DNA of 64,000 nucleotides from Haemonchus contortus (lineage: Eukaryota; Nematoda; Chromadorea; Rhabditida; Trichostrongylidae), in contig LS997565.1 in NCBI GenBank assembly GCA_000469685.2, forward strand, positions 24,484,272-24,548,271. Direction: 5' to 3'. Numbering within the stretch: the first letter of the stretch is position 1; each line of letters begins with the position of its first letter. The notes under the pieces were generated by a model. That model saw only the letters and a list, made by a program, of their open reading frames with translations, had not been told where the DNA came from and searched no databases. Positions 38,901 through 52,272 of the stretch are shown in pieces. The position numbers and the translations under genes were made by a program.

Positions 38901-40048
38901 TTGTTTTGATATGGGATGAATGAATGAATGAATGTTCGGTTCTCTTTCCACACAAATGTTGTAGTTCTTTCTGCCTCCCATACTGGGATACACGATGTTT
39001 TGACGACTTTTACTCGAAAATATCCGGAAGTCCATTTGCCTTCCGAATAGACGACAATCTCGCAAGGCATCGAACATCACTTTTACGCTGATGTTTTGCT
39101 TTGTAGTGCTGATATCCTTCTTACTCCTCTTTCCCGTACGCTGTTTGGGTGTTTCCTTCACCACACCCCGATGACAAGAAACGAGTTCAGTGGAGAACAA
39201 GGATTTGGACTGACGTCTATTCCTGCTTTCTGTTCACAGAGTACTTACCATTTGTATAGTTTTGGATGACGTCATTGATGTAGGCCCCATGTGGATGATA
39301 TGATCTGGGCATCCGGGGCTAGCCGCAATGAAGAATATTAAGAACTGTATTTTTCTCTCCAGCGACTGATCACAATTGTAGAAGCTTAAAAACTCTTTCA
39401 TTGTCCACCTGAAATATTCATAAGTAGCCATTTGAAGCAAGAGGTCCCCTACTTTATTCTTGTGCATAAGACGGTGCTGAAAGAGCGCTTCTTGTACAGC
39501 AGACAGATTCTGATAAGGCGCCAAGCAAAAAGAAAAAGAGCTACAGATACCGGGTGAACTGAATTTGCAAACTCGGGTCATCTGCGGTCACATGAGCCGA
39601 AAACCATGTGCGTTCCTCTGTTCATTTCTCGCTCTTTAGGGAATCAGTGGAGTTTCTACTTATCGAAAGAACGGCTTAGGAGATGAGAGGCATCATTTGC
39701 ATTTAAATGAACTGATCCTTCTAAAATACCTCAAAATAAACAATTTGAGCAGTTGACCTTCACTAAGGCTGAATCATTTAAATATCAATACGCTATTCAT
39801 GATCTATCCATTTTAGGCTCCTCCTGGGAAAGCATAAACGATATGCTTTTCGACTAACCCCATCATAAATTCTTGAACTCCCCTCTTTTCGAGGATTTCA
39901 TACCTAATCCCAGGAAAGAGGGAGATCACTATTAACAAGGCCAATGGATGGGCAGAGCACGAAGAGCTCTAGTTATAAGCTGTGCGAGTGGATAAGAGCG
40001 GGGATGGCTTCAACCCACATCGACGATCCAATCTCCTACCTCCCGGGT
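38901..40048. other. Unassigned
   Basis: No gene recognised. A - strand frame at 39234-39581 has no known domain. Confidence 0.3.
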
Positions 40049-40275
40049 GTGGTGCAGCAGGATCGAAATTGTCGCGTCGCGGCGAGAGAGACGCCGCGCG
40101 CGAAGAAATGTAGAGAATGCAGCAGCAAATAGGAAATACAGGACCAAAGGACTAACATTAGAATCATGCCAAAAATAATAATTGCAGTTCTATTGAGCTG
40201 TATGAAGACCGCTAGAACTGTAGTAACGAGGCGATAGTCCGCGACTGCCGCGCGCGCGAATCGATTACACAAAAC
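40049..40275 (+). repeat. Dispersed repeat, copy 2 (partner at 13262-13475)
   Basis: See the first copy: the shared core TCGCGTCGCGGCGAGAGAGA is identical, and the similarity extends over about 200 bp. Confidence 0.7.
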
Positions 40276-43200
40276 CGATCCTATTGCTCGTCCCCCCTAT
40301 CTCTTCGCACTAACTCGTGTGTACTTTGCATAAAGCATATCGGAAGCAGTTCGATTACTACTACATCTTAGCGTTAGAAATACATACCTTGTAGCAACTT
40401 CCTGCTTTTTCAGCAAAAGTTTTTCTACCATTTTCCTACAATTTTTCTATAGGGTGCTCGTCTAGGATGTTCCTAGCACAGTAGGTCAGGCATTTCTATT
40501 TGTTACTCGTATTACACCGATAGTTCTGAAGTCTCTCTGCTATCTTTTGAACAACAAGTTTGTCCGATATTTCAGCCAGCAATGGTTTACACTCATGCTA
40601 GAAATCCCAAGCGACTAGTTATCTCCTCACAAATGTTGAGCAAATTACGTTGACGGTGAAAATGTGATTTGGAGGGAGCGGGGGGGGGGATCAGAAACTC
40701 CGCTCTTAATCCACGCTGCCAACGCTGCCAAATTGAGCAGCCCATTGGGCCATTGAGGAAGGGCAGCCTACCCTGCTTGTGGTTAGAGACGATTTCAAGC
40801 AAGAGAACTAAGTACTCACCTAAGCCCCAAAGTCTTAGGTGGGAGGAGGAGCGCCAAGGAGGATGGAGGATTACATGCGCGACAAGAATTGAACATTCAA
40901 TTGACTCATCCACCCTAGTCCTGATTTCTGAATGGAAGTTTAGTGGGTGGCCTCATCCCTCGGACGGGGTTGATTGACGCCCCAAGACTTTATCCTTTAC
41001 CCTTTTATCCACCCTGGTGCTCCTGCCCTTCTACGGCTTAGGTTAAAAAACCATAGGCTAATAAAAAGAAACGTCCCCAAGTACCATTGGGCTCGCGAAG
41101 CGGCTACCCCTTCTTTATGCTCTATCGCTCAATGCTGGAAGAGAGCGTTGCCCCCCCCCCTCAACTACATTTCCACCAACTTGCCGGTTTGGAAAAAGGA
41201 AAAGAAAGAAGTACTTTATTTCCCGTTGCTAAGCCTCGGCATTGCAGCCGTAAAGCAGTACATGGAAGGAGGCGTAGGAATAAATGTTTTGTTTAGGGTT
41301 GCACACAAACATTGAGTCTTACGCCTAATTCTCTACTCCTATGCAACCTTGAATTAAGTCTGTCTTTTTCTTTTTTCGTCCATCTTTTCGTTTTGCTACC
41401 AATAACTCTTCGTTTGCTCTTCCATCGTTCCGAGACACGTGTATTCAGAGAGTTTTCCAGGTTTGAGGGGATGTGGTGGGGAAAGAGTGAGTACTGCGTT
41501 GCGCGTCACAAAATTTCTCAGCTCACTTTTGCTATTACAGTCCCATTGAATGCAGTCGAGAAAGCCCCCCCCCCTCTCCCGAGAATGTCTCTAACAAACT
41601 GTGAAAGTGCATATGACGACTGCAGTTAAAAAGCACTAACAACTGCAGTTTTCTTTCGTTTTTCTTCGCTGTACCGACGAATTGGCATGCATGAGAGGAC
41701 TTAATGAGTTGTGAGAGCTGCTCGGAGTAGTCACATGCATGGTGAGTGTTGTGCACGAGTCGCATAAGAGCATTATTCCCGTGGCACGAGTCCGTGCTGC
41801 TGTTGGCGACGATGGGCGAACGAGGGAGGCGCGGTATCGAACTGCGTAAGCGGCGGGTCCGTCGCCCAGACTGAAGTTGCCCAGACACCGCCCACATCGT
41901 TAAGGCCGCACGCATTGACATTTCCGTTCCCCTATGTGCTGCTATTGCCTTTTTTGTTCGTCGTTCCTTCGAAAAAACCTGTTTCGGAAGGAATTCATCG
42001 AACAGTAGAGTGACAGCTGAGACCTGCTCTTCGACACTGCTGACATAACCACATCGTCATAACCGCCATTTGCATTTATCGCTGATGAAATTCAAATAAA
42101 CATCGTTTTCGTGATTTTCCTTTGAACTCACATTGTCTGTATGCTCTGCCTACTTCCGCTTCCCATTTTTTCCCCGAGGCTCCTACACGTGTCCATTCTC
42201 TCTTTGTTCCCTTCTCTCGGTTTTGTGCCCAAACTGACTCACCAATATCCTCCGTCAGGCAGCTGCTCAGGTTACCTGTCCGTGTAATTTTAATCTCGAC
42301 AACTGTTCATCGAATCTGTGCTGTCATGATTTGTTGGATTGCTGCCACGAGCTCTCTCACTTTAAGGCTTTAAAACACATTTCGTCCATTGCCGATGGGG
42401 TCGAGTTAGGAAGTACCGCATTTTCTCAAAAAACAGGGGATTTGGCTCACGTGTTTGAGATCCAGATTCAAATTCTTTATCAATTCTGAACATCGTTCAC
42501 GCCAGGCAGTTCTTCCCTTGGTGCCTTCGCTTGTGTGTTTGCCATTCTTCGTAGTGCAGTGATGCCGACTCGGGTGCCAACCGCTGTGCGTGGGTGGGCA
42601 AGGGGCGGCCGCTTCCGGCGAGTGCTCTTCGCCTGCTTATTATAGAACGATAGTCGTGTTTATTCTGTCTGCCACTTCCCGTCTATTTTTATATGCAAAA
42701 ATGCTTCCTCCAAATACCGTTTCTCCAGAACTAGTTTTGCCCAATTATGGGTTTGAATGGAATTTGGAATTGAATAACTTCAACAATTGTTTTTTATAGA
42801 ATTTATCAGATCAACACTTCATGATCTGTTCTCATCATGGTCTCAACGGTGTGGCCTTGAATAAAGTAAAGTCTTTGAAGTTATTCATTCACGATTGGGA
42901 GTGCGCCCCCGCATTCGACTTCTTCTCAGAATCGCAGTGGTGTTTTGAATGTTTATGTGGCTTACCCAATGATTTGCGGGGGCTAGTTGATGTGCAAGTC
43001 AGAGTTTTTGTCATTCCAGACGTTCTGGTATCAGTTAAAGCACTCCAGGGAGATTGAAGGTTTGCTCCTAGGAAGGTATTTACCGATGTATTCCTCCGGG
43101 ATTGATTCCTGGCCACGCATGCACAACAGTGCTCCACCTTCTCCCTTCTGGCCGTGTTTTTGTGAAAAAAACGGAAGATCTGCAGTGATCAATTTTTTCT

Positions 43201-43321
43201 TTTGAAGTTTTTCCGGACATCATGATGAATACCACTGTCAATTGTTTTTGCCATTACGTTTTCGATGCTCTCAGGTTCCATCAGTTTTTAATGCCTGCTT
43301 TTCTAGGGAATATCTTTACAG
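40276..43321. other. 5' flank of the phosphatase gene, with repeat scraps
   Basis: 40925-41000 carries the 3' part of the SINE-like repeat (CATCCCTCGGACGGGG, TTGATTGACGCC). 42958-43040 is a diverged copy of the repeat seen near 45 and 2335. A 76-codon open stretch from 42259, after TCCGTCAG, contains the Cys-rich run CPCNFNLDNCSSNLCC, but no splice donor or partner exon was found. Confidence 0.35.
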
Positions 43322-43323
43322 AT

Positions 43324-46300
43324 ATGGTGAGTACACCATCTCCATCCACATCTTTTCAACAGGAAGAGGGTATAAGTGGTAAGGAGCTCGAACAATTAAT
43401 GAGCAAGGAGCCGCTTTCCACATGCATACTGGATTGTCGTGAGGGAGGATCTGCCATTCGGAACGCAAACAGGTTCATTATAATGTTGTCAGATAGTCAG
43501 AAAACGAAAATGATTCTGATTAAACGAAATTGACTCAACCTAAAAAGGCTTCGAGTCATCCATTGCCATTCTTCAGAGTTCGGCTTCCAAAAGTTTTATT
43601 TCGGCGGTTGGTTAACTGCTCGTTATCGCTCTCCACTTTATCACCACGTCTGAACAATGCTGATGTGAAAGTGGTGATAGTGCCAGAACATGGACCTGAC
43701 GCTGATACCTCTAACGCGCTTTCGAATGCTCTTCGAAAGGCAAACATAAGCTACCGAGTTTTAGACGGTTCGTTTATCTTCTACAGTGCTCCGTTCCTAA
43801 TATTAACTGGATTTCCTTTCAGATCCCGTTGAATCAGTTCTTTCATCATTTCCTTTACTGAGGGTGGATGAAGATCGACCAAACTCCCGGTCAGCTGGAG
43901 ACGTGGGATGTCTGAATTTGAAGTATGTCGTGTTCGTTGTGTGTAATGGGTCACTCTAGCGTTAAAATGTATTCAGTGCCCTACGAATTGAACCTGCTGG
44001 TACTACTCCTTCTACCGATAAGCGCCAAAATTTTCCTGTGAAGATACTTCCTCACCTGTTACTTGGAAACTACGAAACAGCCAGTGATGCCAAAGTCTTG
44101 GAACGGTACGTAGACATTTGTTTTTAGCAATCTTTATAAAAACTATTTTTGGATTTATGTCTTGTTTTTTAACTGTTGGTTCGATTCACGGCTTCGCTTA
44201 CCATCCCTCCGTTCGCTACTTAGTATTTATATATTTATTTAGTATATATTTCAGTATCGGTCCTATGACGGTTTCTGTTTTGAAGGGGAAGTGTTGTCAC
44301 AATGGTCATAGAGATGCTCGTAAACGTTGATAATGATTTCGAAACATTTCAGTTTTATGTTAATGTCACGGAACATCTGGGCTGTTCAATCACAGGTGTT
44401 CAGGAACATAAAAATCTCTAATGTGTTCAAATTATCGTACCACAACGATGTTGAGTTATGATCGATGACCGTCAATTCCCTAACTTATTCAATAGAACCT
44501 TTTCTTTTTTTCTATTTTAACCACTTAAATTCTAACAGTTTTTTTTGAAAGTTGGAAAGAAGCCTTTTTTAAACAGTAGCTTGGCTTGTTGGCTAATCAT
44601 TCTTTTTCTTTCTGAATACGTTTCTGATTTCGTTTCCGCTATTTCCTTGATACCAAATATGGAACAGATTCTGTTTTTTTTAAAGCTGGAGCGATTGACA
44701 GCGTAAGTGAAATCAGTTTGTATAAGGTAGGGTAAGCAAAACAAAAGAAAAAAGAAAACACTGGCTCATTAGGCAAGGTTATATAGGAAACATGAAAGCA
44801 TTGGGTAGGGAATCGCGCTGTTCAATGTGGCCTAAAGTTGCTCATGCTACTTTCTGCTGATAAATGTTCTCCCAACATCAAACAAGTTTATATTTTGTCT
44901 AGAAATATTGACGCTACGAGATGCTGTAGAAGTTCGTCAATTCAAGGAACATAAATCACATGGTTTTGTAGATACTCTACTCTCCCTAAATTCTGTTTAG
45001 TTTTTTTTTCTTCACTGGATAGCCGTTGTTTGTGCCTAATTCGAAAGTAGTAATTCCAGTATCATCGCTGTTACGGTGATACCGAATTATTAGTTCCAGT
45101 TCTGACCCATTCACTTGCTTTTGATCACGTTTTTTCAGAGCCACATGCGATTTCTTGAGTGTATCACGCTTCCCTGAATCCATATTGTAGAAATTCATTG
45201 GATTCGTATATCTATGATTATGCAAGAGCTCTTTCCTGTCAAGCTGAGATTGTTAAGCTAATGAAAAGAGATTCACAAGATACGCTCTGATTATTGTCAC
45301 TTAAAAGAAGGCTAATTAGTTTCGCGAAATCTATTAGAGACTAGCAAAAATTCGATGCTGATTTACCAATAATTTAATGAAGGAGAAAATTGGTTTTCAT
45401 TCAATGCAATCTCACTTGGAACGAATAGCAAGCAGCGTTTCGACGTTCAGGGTAGGATTGGTTGAATGTGGGTCGTCCTTCGCAGTGATAATGACAGCTT
45501 TAGATTGCTGTTTACATTTAGCAGCAGCAGAACATTACGCTCTACCTCTGAAATTTTTTTCTGCTAACTTTCAGTATATGAGCGATATTGGGAACAGAAA
45601 CCTCAAAATCAAAAGCTTCTCATTCCATTCACTTTTTCTGTAAAAAATTGAAATTCCAAAATCACTACGTGAGGCCGAATTGCGTGTGGGGGCACTGGGA
45701 GTCATCATGACAAAGTAAATGAAACATGAGCAAGTTCAACGGAAAATTCTAAGAACAACTCCTCAAAAATGAAAAAAATAATAAAATTTTTTTTCATTTT
45801 TCCTCATGGTACCCTTCGGAAAACATTTTCTAAAAGGGTCTTTGTGTTCATATTCATATGACCTGATCAAATGGTAATAGGTAAAAGTTTGTCTTGGTAT
45901 CAAATTTTTAGAATATTCCCTCAAGTGTTTGAATTAACTATTTTAGAAATTCATATTATATGAAATCGTGATTTACACAACGTTCGCTTTTTACGCTCGC
46001 AGAATACTTCTAGAGACTATTACAGAGGCTTTGTAGGCCATGACTTCTCTGGAAGGAGACTGCCTTCGCACGCATAGTGCAGCAAAGTCCCCAACAAGCG
46101 TTTGATAAGCGTTTTCTAGATTTTTTCGGAAGGTCACGCCACTGTCCACGCTCTGTCACTTCTCACAGAAGCGCTAGGAAACGAGTGTTCAGTAAAGTAC
46201 GATCGCATTTTTGAGTTGAACACTTGCGAATTTTCTGAAACTTCTCCCATAGCGCTCGTGTTGTCTTGTACCTTCGACATCTAGGCTGCATTGTTGTTAT

Positions 46301-49300
46301 TTTTGTGGGGAAGTCTTCTTGAAGCTTACGACTTCATATTGAATAGTGAGAATCACCAGTAATAGTAGTCTTGTAACAATGAATATACCACAATGATCGT
46401 GGAGAAGCCACTGGGCTCCAAAATTGAAGCAAGTGCTCGCGACCTTCCCGCTTTTTTGGGAATTGTACACTGGTGTGCAAAACTTAGGGACGAAAGCAAC
46501 TTTCGATTACTGTACCTTTGCCAGACGACAGGGTTCGATGAAATTTATACCATACCGGTAGAGGACCATTACGGTGTTGCACAGGAAACAACCAACAGAA
46601 AATAGGAATAAGACGAGCAGATAAAACATTTATATTCAAAGGTACTGATTACACATAATTCCTCACAATTCTTCCAAGTACTTCAAATAAAGCGACGCGG
46701 TTCCTAATTTGGCGTGTGATCACCACGGCTAGCAATAAATGCTCTGCAATGCGATCCCATACTTTCCACGAAGTTGGCGATGAGTTTCTGTGGTAAGGCA
46801 TTTCACCCCTCAATCAGCACAAATGACAAATGATGGGTTGTCCCTGGTGCATTTGAACGAGCTACAACGCGTCTACCCGGCGCGTCCCACTCGTGCACCA
46901 TGGAGTTTAGGTCGGCGAAACGGGCAGGCCACTCCATTGACTGAATATGCTTTTGTGCCAAGAGCTCCTCCACAAATGCTGTCCGATACGGTCGCGCACT
47001 GTCATCCATAAAAATGAACCCAGTGCCCACTGCAGCCTTGAAAATATGCACATGGAGAAGGAGCACATCGTCACAGTAACACTGACGGGTAAAGGTTCCT
47101 CGGTCAAGAATCTGGACGTGAGTACGGCTATGCAGCATGATGCCTCCCCATACCAATACACCACGACCACCAGAACGATCACATTCGACAGTTTCTAGGA
47201 GAGTTGCGTGTTTCCATCACTCGCCATATAAGAATGAGTCCAGAATCACTCACAGATTGAATCTGCGCTCATCCGTAAAAAGGACACGACTCCATTTCTT
47301 ATCGGTCCATTCGCTATGCTCCCAGCACCACCCTAAACGGTCTCGCCGATGCACGAGGGTCAAAGGGAAACAACGTAGCGGTGCTTGGGCGAATAGATCG
47401 CCACCGTGCAGTCGCCGTGCTACTGTAGTGCGCGAGATGACTTGCCTCAAAGTCGTGTTAAGTGACATTGCAATCACAGAGACTGATTAACATGGATCTC
47501 TTCTTGCCTGCTGCACAATGTAGCGGTCACAACTCAGTGTAGTTGATTTTGGTCGATTACATCCTCCCCTTCGGGCAGCAGTATCAGAGGTTTGTAATGC
47601 TCTCCGTGCACGTGAAACAAGGATGCGAGCGATAATAGGCTTCTGAGCTACCCTCTGCATGTTTCGACCTTTTTCGTGTTTCCCGATGACCCTTCCTCGT
47701 GCCAGGCCATCCAGACGATGTTTGCAGGACATGATGTATGAAAGGATTCCACCACAGTACTTGGTAACTACTGGCTGATTTACAAGAAGAAATTGTTCGC
47801 ACCTATGAACTGCCTCGATTGTGCGAGCAGTCATAATTCTCGCTTTATTCGAACTATTCCTCAACGCAAGGAAACCCAGCTTGCTCTGCATAACCGTCAT
47901 AGGCCTTGCAATATACTCCCACACTTTCAACTATTTCCACTCAGTTCCTAATGTTTTATGTTACATTATCCATCTCGTCCCTAAGTTTTGCACACCAGTG
48001 TATTTTATTTGGAATCGTCCAGTAGCAGATCAGGTCTTTCTCTCCTTCACTGCACTTTCTATTAAGCGGTACAGCGGCTTTCTGTACTTTCTGTAAGAAT
48101 TCATTCGACATTTAAGCTTTCCGAGAATAACCCTTTCCGAAAACTTGCCCTCAAATATTAGTACATAATCTTGGAATATTTTTATACACTTTTAAAAAAG
48201 AATAAGATATAATAGTTCAGTGGTCTATTATTGTTATTGTATGTGCGCACATTTTTCAAGATCAATCACAATCCCTCAAAAAGCAAAGGAACGTATCCCA
48301 GAAAAAGAACAGAATATCTTTACTAACGCCTCATTCTCGAGATTTCATCTGATCTATGAGTCTTGCGCCAGCGACTAGGTTTTCTAGACTTTTTAAAGAA
48401 ATTTTCTTACGAAAGTAGCATCGAGAAGTTTCATTCTCGTTCATGCCTTCGTTGTTTCCATGGAAGCAATTAAATTTGTTTTTCTTTATTCATTGACATT
48501 GAAGTTGTCACTGAACAACGAGTTATGTGATTTATTTGTAGTTGGTAAATCAAAGGAAATTCTGATTCCAGAAACAAAGCACGATACATAATAAATGTGA
48601 CCTCGAATCTTCCAAACACATTCGAAGATAATCCTGCGTACCATTACTTGAGAATCTCCGTGGATGACAACAGCTCCCATAATCTCTCACAGTATTTCCC
48701 TGGTGAGTTGATTATGCAGCCTTATCTATGGACTTCTGCCTATCCCACTTATTTTCCAGAAGCGATTGCATTCATAGACGCAGCCGCTCGTTCTGGTGAT
48801 GCTTGTCTTGTGCACTGTCTAGCGGGCATTTCGCGCAGTGTCACAATATGCCTCGCTTATCTCATGGCCAAGAACAAGTACGTTTAGCTGTCTTCTTGAT
48901 TTTCCATTGCCTCAAAGGAAGTTCTTTTCCTATTCACAGGTGGAGCTTGGAAGACGCATACGACTTGGTATTGCGCAGAAATGCGAGCATTGCTCCAAAC
49001 TTTCATTTTATGGGCCAACTTACGGAGTACGAACGGCAACTGGGAGTGCGAGGTGTGAATGTGGGGGTAAGTAGATCCGAAGTCATCGTTATTTGGTATT
49101 TTTTTGGCTTTTCCTTGATAGCATTCTGTGAGCCCGCGAATTTCGTCTTTTTTGTTCTTCGTGATTTTTGAAAAAGGTGATTAGGGGCTTTCTTCGTGAA
49201 CATCTTCATCTTCTTCATGATACTAAATAGTCCAATGCTTATTCTCTTTAATGAAACCGCCAAAACTTTTTACTTTTGGGACTGTTGCTTCCATCTTCCG

Positions 49301-49481
49301 ATATTCTTTTTTGATTTGATTTATTCATAGCTAATATTTTTAGACCTACCCTTCCATACCCCCACTCTCCCCATCCTGCTCCGCACAAGCTGCTGTGGCA
49401 TCAGGCCTGCTCACTCCTCCACCTACGAGCTGTTCCACCTCTCCACAGAGTTCTGCTCATTCGGCGAAAAGTTTTGAGTAA
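43324..49481 (+). CDS. lip-1: MAP-kinase phosphatase, MKP-3/LIP-1 type (8 exons)
   Basis: Cytoplasmic dual-specificity phosphatase that removes Tyr and Thr phosphates from ERK-type MAP kinases. Exons: 43324-43472, 43577-43767, 43823-43922, 43977-44105, 48572-48702, 48760-48877, 48940-49066, 49344-49481. All junctions keep phase and give 360 aa (human DUSP6: 381). The N-terminal rhodanese-like half has ILDCREGG and a basic kinase-docking stretch PKVLFRRL (Arg59-Arg60). The phosphatase half starts [13 protein letters not shown], then [27 protein letters not shown], the active site HCLAGISRS (Cys253, codon 48816-48818), and [21 protein letters not shown] and SRSVT favour MKP-3/LIP-1 over the VHP-1 (DUSP10/16) group. 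The start ATG lies 2 bp behind a CTTTACAG acceptor, as expected for a trans-spliced first exon, but an upstream exon is not excluded. The Ser/Pro-rich tail ends TAA 49479-49481. Confidence 0.88.
46468..48000 (-). mobile_element. Tc1-like transposon within a phosphatase intron
   Basis: A 1533-bp element with perfect 26-bp terminal inverted repeats beginning CACTGGTGTGCAAAACTTAG, flanked by TA (46466-46467 and 48001-48002). The perfect repeats suggest a fairly recent arrival, although the transposase is broken. It is a different family from the 21.5 kb element. Confidence 0.93.
46803..47930 (-). pseudogene. Tc1-like transposase, broken
   Basis: - strand pieces in order: a DNA-binding part, [20 protein letters not shown] and [12 protein letters not shown] (about 47640-47500), with a stop after DPC; then [17 protein letters not shown] and [12 protein letters not shown], carrying the first catalytic Asp (about 47285-47250); [27 protein letters not shown] with the second Asp (about 47010); and [20 protein letters not shown] with the third, DD34D type (about 46925-46870). 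The frame changes near 47487 and between 47250 and 47156. Confidence 0.88.
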
Positions 49482-52011
49482 TTCGTAACAGCATTTGTTT
49501 TACTTGGAAGAAATCGTAGTGAAAAATGTCAGTAATTAGTGCTGTTCCATTTGCGATATGAAATGTGGGTATAATTCGAAATACCCAATACGTAATACTT
49601 TTTTTCCATATGTTTTTATGATAGATAGTATATTTCGCCGCTCGACGTATTCCTGTTAGCGTAAATGGCGCCAACAGAAGATTAACTCGGTTCTCAGTTA
49701 TCGTTTTATACCTCATAACCGAAGCCTATCCTAGCTATCATCGCGGCACTCCCTCTATGACTACATTCTACCGTTTCATCTATACTCTTCCACTTATGGT
49801 GCCTATATTTGTTTATGTCCAATGTGTTCGTTGTTTATATAGAATTTGACGCATTGTTGAGTACAGATATGTTATGATTGCCACTTTCTATATCTAACCG
49901 TATTCTATGCGCCGCGTACCACATCTCAACGCACGTAACCATGCCATGACGTATCACCTCTATCCTAATGTCCTTGTTGCCAGATCCCTATTTGAATATG
50001 GATAAACAATTTATGACCATATGTACGTCCTTCTTTTAAAATTTTTAGAACGTATGAGGAACATGTGAAGTAGTAGGAAACCTTCAGTAGAGCAGTTTCG
50101 GTCCAGATGGCGTACTTTTTCATTGTGTCTGGTGTCGTCAGACGCGTGACGATCAACCGAAGAAGTTACGCGTCAAAACGGTGGCGTTGAAGGGTAAATT
50201 AATGGAAAGCTGAGGAAAATAAATGGATTGGTAAACACTTTACTTCTTATCGAAGGAATGTGGGTTGATGAATTAGTACCCTTGATACCATAAATAGGCT
50301 CTATGAAGAACAGTGGTATTACAGTTCGGATGAAACAATAGTTTCGTCCGGCAACAGAGAGAAGAGGGAGGAGTTTTAACCGGAAGAGGAGGCAGAAATT
50401 CATAGTAGTGGCCCGTATCGCCTATCACTTATCCTCTGAACCTCCTTTCGCAAAACAGTTCCGCATTAGCATGCGACTTCGCTGCAGCACCCTTTGCTCA
50501 TTTCAGTCTCACGCAATTTTTGCGATGAGCCGCTCCTTCCTTTGCTTTCCATCGTATCTTTGTGAGGACTCCCCTTTGTGACGTGTGAAATGTTGTTGTA
50601 GCCCCGGGCAGCCGAGATACCACGAATGAAATCTCGAGGGATGCCAAGGAACCGCTGGCCAGCGGGTGCTCGGCACCAACGATCGCATAATATGTGTAAG
50701 GCTTTCAGTCGAAGCTGTCCGATTTACAGCGGTGTTTGCCCCGCTCTTATACAACTGACCGGTGTATTCAGTCAAATGTCGTTCACCGTGACATGTACTG
50801 GCATTTACAGTGGTGAGCATGCACAAAACTGCCAGTATCCTGTAGACTAACTACAATTTTTATGAAATATGGAAAAGTGGTTAGGCTCATGGCTACAGCA
50901 TAGTATTATTTGCTGTTCACCGTACACGGAGCGCACCAGACTCATTTCTCATGCTGCTGTTCGATGATGTTCGATTGGGAAAGCGGAAAGGGTAATGATA
51001 GGTGGGATATAAGCATCGGCTCCGAACCACTGGAGTCCACATTGGCTAGCGAGCCCATCCATGAAGCCGATAGGGGTGAATTGGACTCAGAGAGCTGTCT
51101 TCGCTACAAATACATCAGATTACCCTCCTCAATCATCAATTAGTCTTTAGCCTTTTGTGATACTTGAGTTGCACTTTACAGCAAGCATTTCGAAAACAAA
51201 CAGCCCCAGAGATTCTGCGTCTATACTATCCCCAGCCGGTACCCAACCATAGCAGAGTGCCTTTCTGACCACGCCCTCTGCCTCAAGATTCTTTGCAATC
51301 AGATGACTCTGGATGTAACTCAATATCTAGAAGTCCGAGAGGGCGAGGTGTGAGCTGTGACTGGATCGGAACAGGAGCTCTCATTGCTTTATCCCATACC
51401 TTTGTCACCAACAGGAGACGATTGCACTTTTGAGGCTTGACTAAATGGTGGATTGTTTTCAAGGATATTTTCGTCTTACTGAGCTACTAAGAGTTTTTGA
51501 TAGTGAATAGGGTAGGAACATCTGTCTGTTCTCTACTGTGATCTACTTGAAATTACTCATAATCTCAGGAAAAGACCGAAAAAATGGGAAATGCACAAAA
51601 ACAGGAAACGGTGAATCTTTTGGGAGTAATCAGATAGGGCGCAATGGAGTCGATCACAGTATTGAGGTAGAATCCGAAAGTTATTTTTAGCGTTCTAGCA
51701 AGAATGAGGAGAACTTCAATACTAATCAGATGCCTATTCATAGAATACTGAATCTATTCGCCATACCCCGACCCCTCACTTGGTCATGAATATCCGTGGC
51801 TCCAGGGGCGCTGATTGATCTTCGGTCTTCGTCTATCGTGTTCTCCCAGCTTGAACAATCATTAATTCTTCTCAAAGTTTTTTGTAGCTCGTAGTGTTGC
51901 TAGTTTAGTGTTAGAGAGGACAGCCGCTGAAAGTAACGTTTGCATGCAGCTTAGTTGAAAAGCCATAACCCTGACATGAGAGTTGTTTCCTCTCCGTCTG
52001 GAGGAACGATT
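49482..52011. other. 3' flank of the phosphatase gene
   Basis: An AATAAA occurs at about 50218-50223, roughly 740 bp behind the stop, and could be the polyadenylation signal. Beyond that I see no gene or repeat I can name. Confidence 0.35.
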
Positions 52012-52170
52012 CTACTAATATATAAGGGTGTCTGTTAGTTTGTGTGTTGTGTGATCGACCGAAAATTCATAACTTCTGCTCCCTTAAACCTAGGTTCGTT
52101 CAAGTTTGGTAGGAGAACAGGCGGCAGGGCAACACGGATGATCGGTGGCAAAAAGTGATTGAGCTGGCGA
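52012..52170 (+). repeat. Helitron-like 5' end with one satellite unit
   Basis: TCTACTAATATATAAGGG (52013 on), GTGTCTGTTAG, then CCGAAAATTCATAACTTCTG, CCTAGG, TTCAAGTTTGGTAGGAG and CAGGCGGCAGGG. This matches the unit order at 24.4 kb. Confidence 0.6.
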
Positions 52171-52272
52171 AAATTACAGAATACTAGGGGATAGTTGCGA
52201 ATATCGTCCGGATCTTCAGTAGTATACAGCAACATAGCATTGCTAGTTTTCCCTCACGTGAGCCCTATATGG

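Larger units (their letters stand above)
44106..48571 (+). other. Intron 4 of the phosphatase gene (4.47 kb)
   Basis: Runs from GTACGT (44106) to ATTCCAG (48571); the other introns are 54-277 bp. It contains a complete Tc1-like transposon at 46468-48000, inserted in the opposite orientation. The rest is AT-rich and unassigned. Confidence 0.85.

Noticed and set aside
41535..41921. A 128-codon - strand frame as a gene
   Set aside because: No domain, low-complexity ends and overlap with a poly-C run; most likely a chance frame.
43324..49481. Assignment of the phosphatase as VHP-1 (DUSP10/16 type)
   Set aside because: [23 protein letters not shown] and [11 protein letters not shown] fit the MKP-3/LIP-1 group better.
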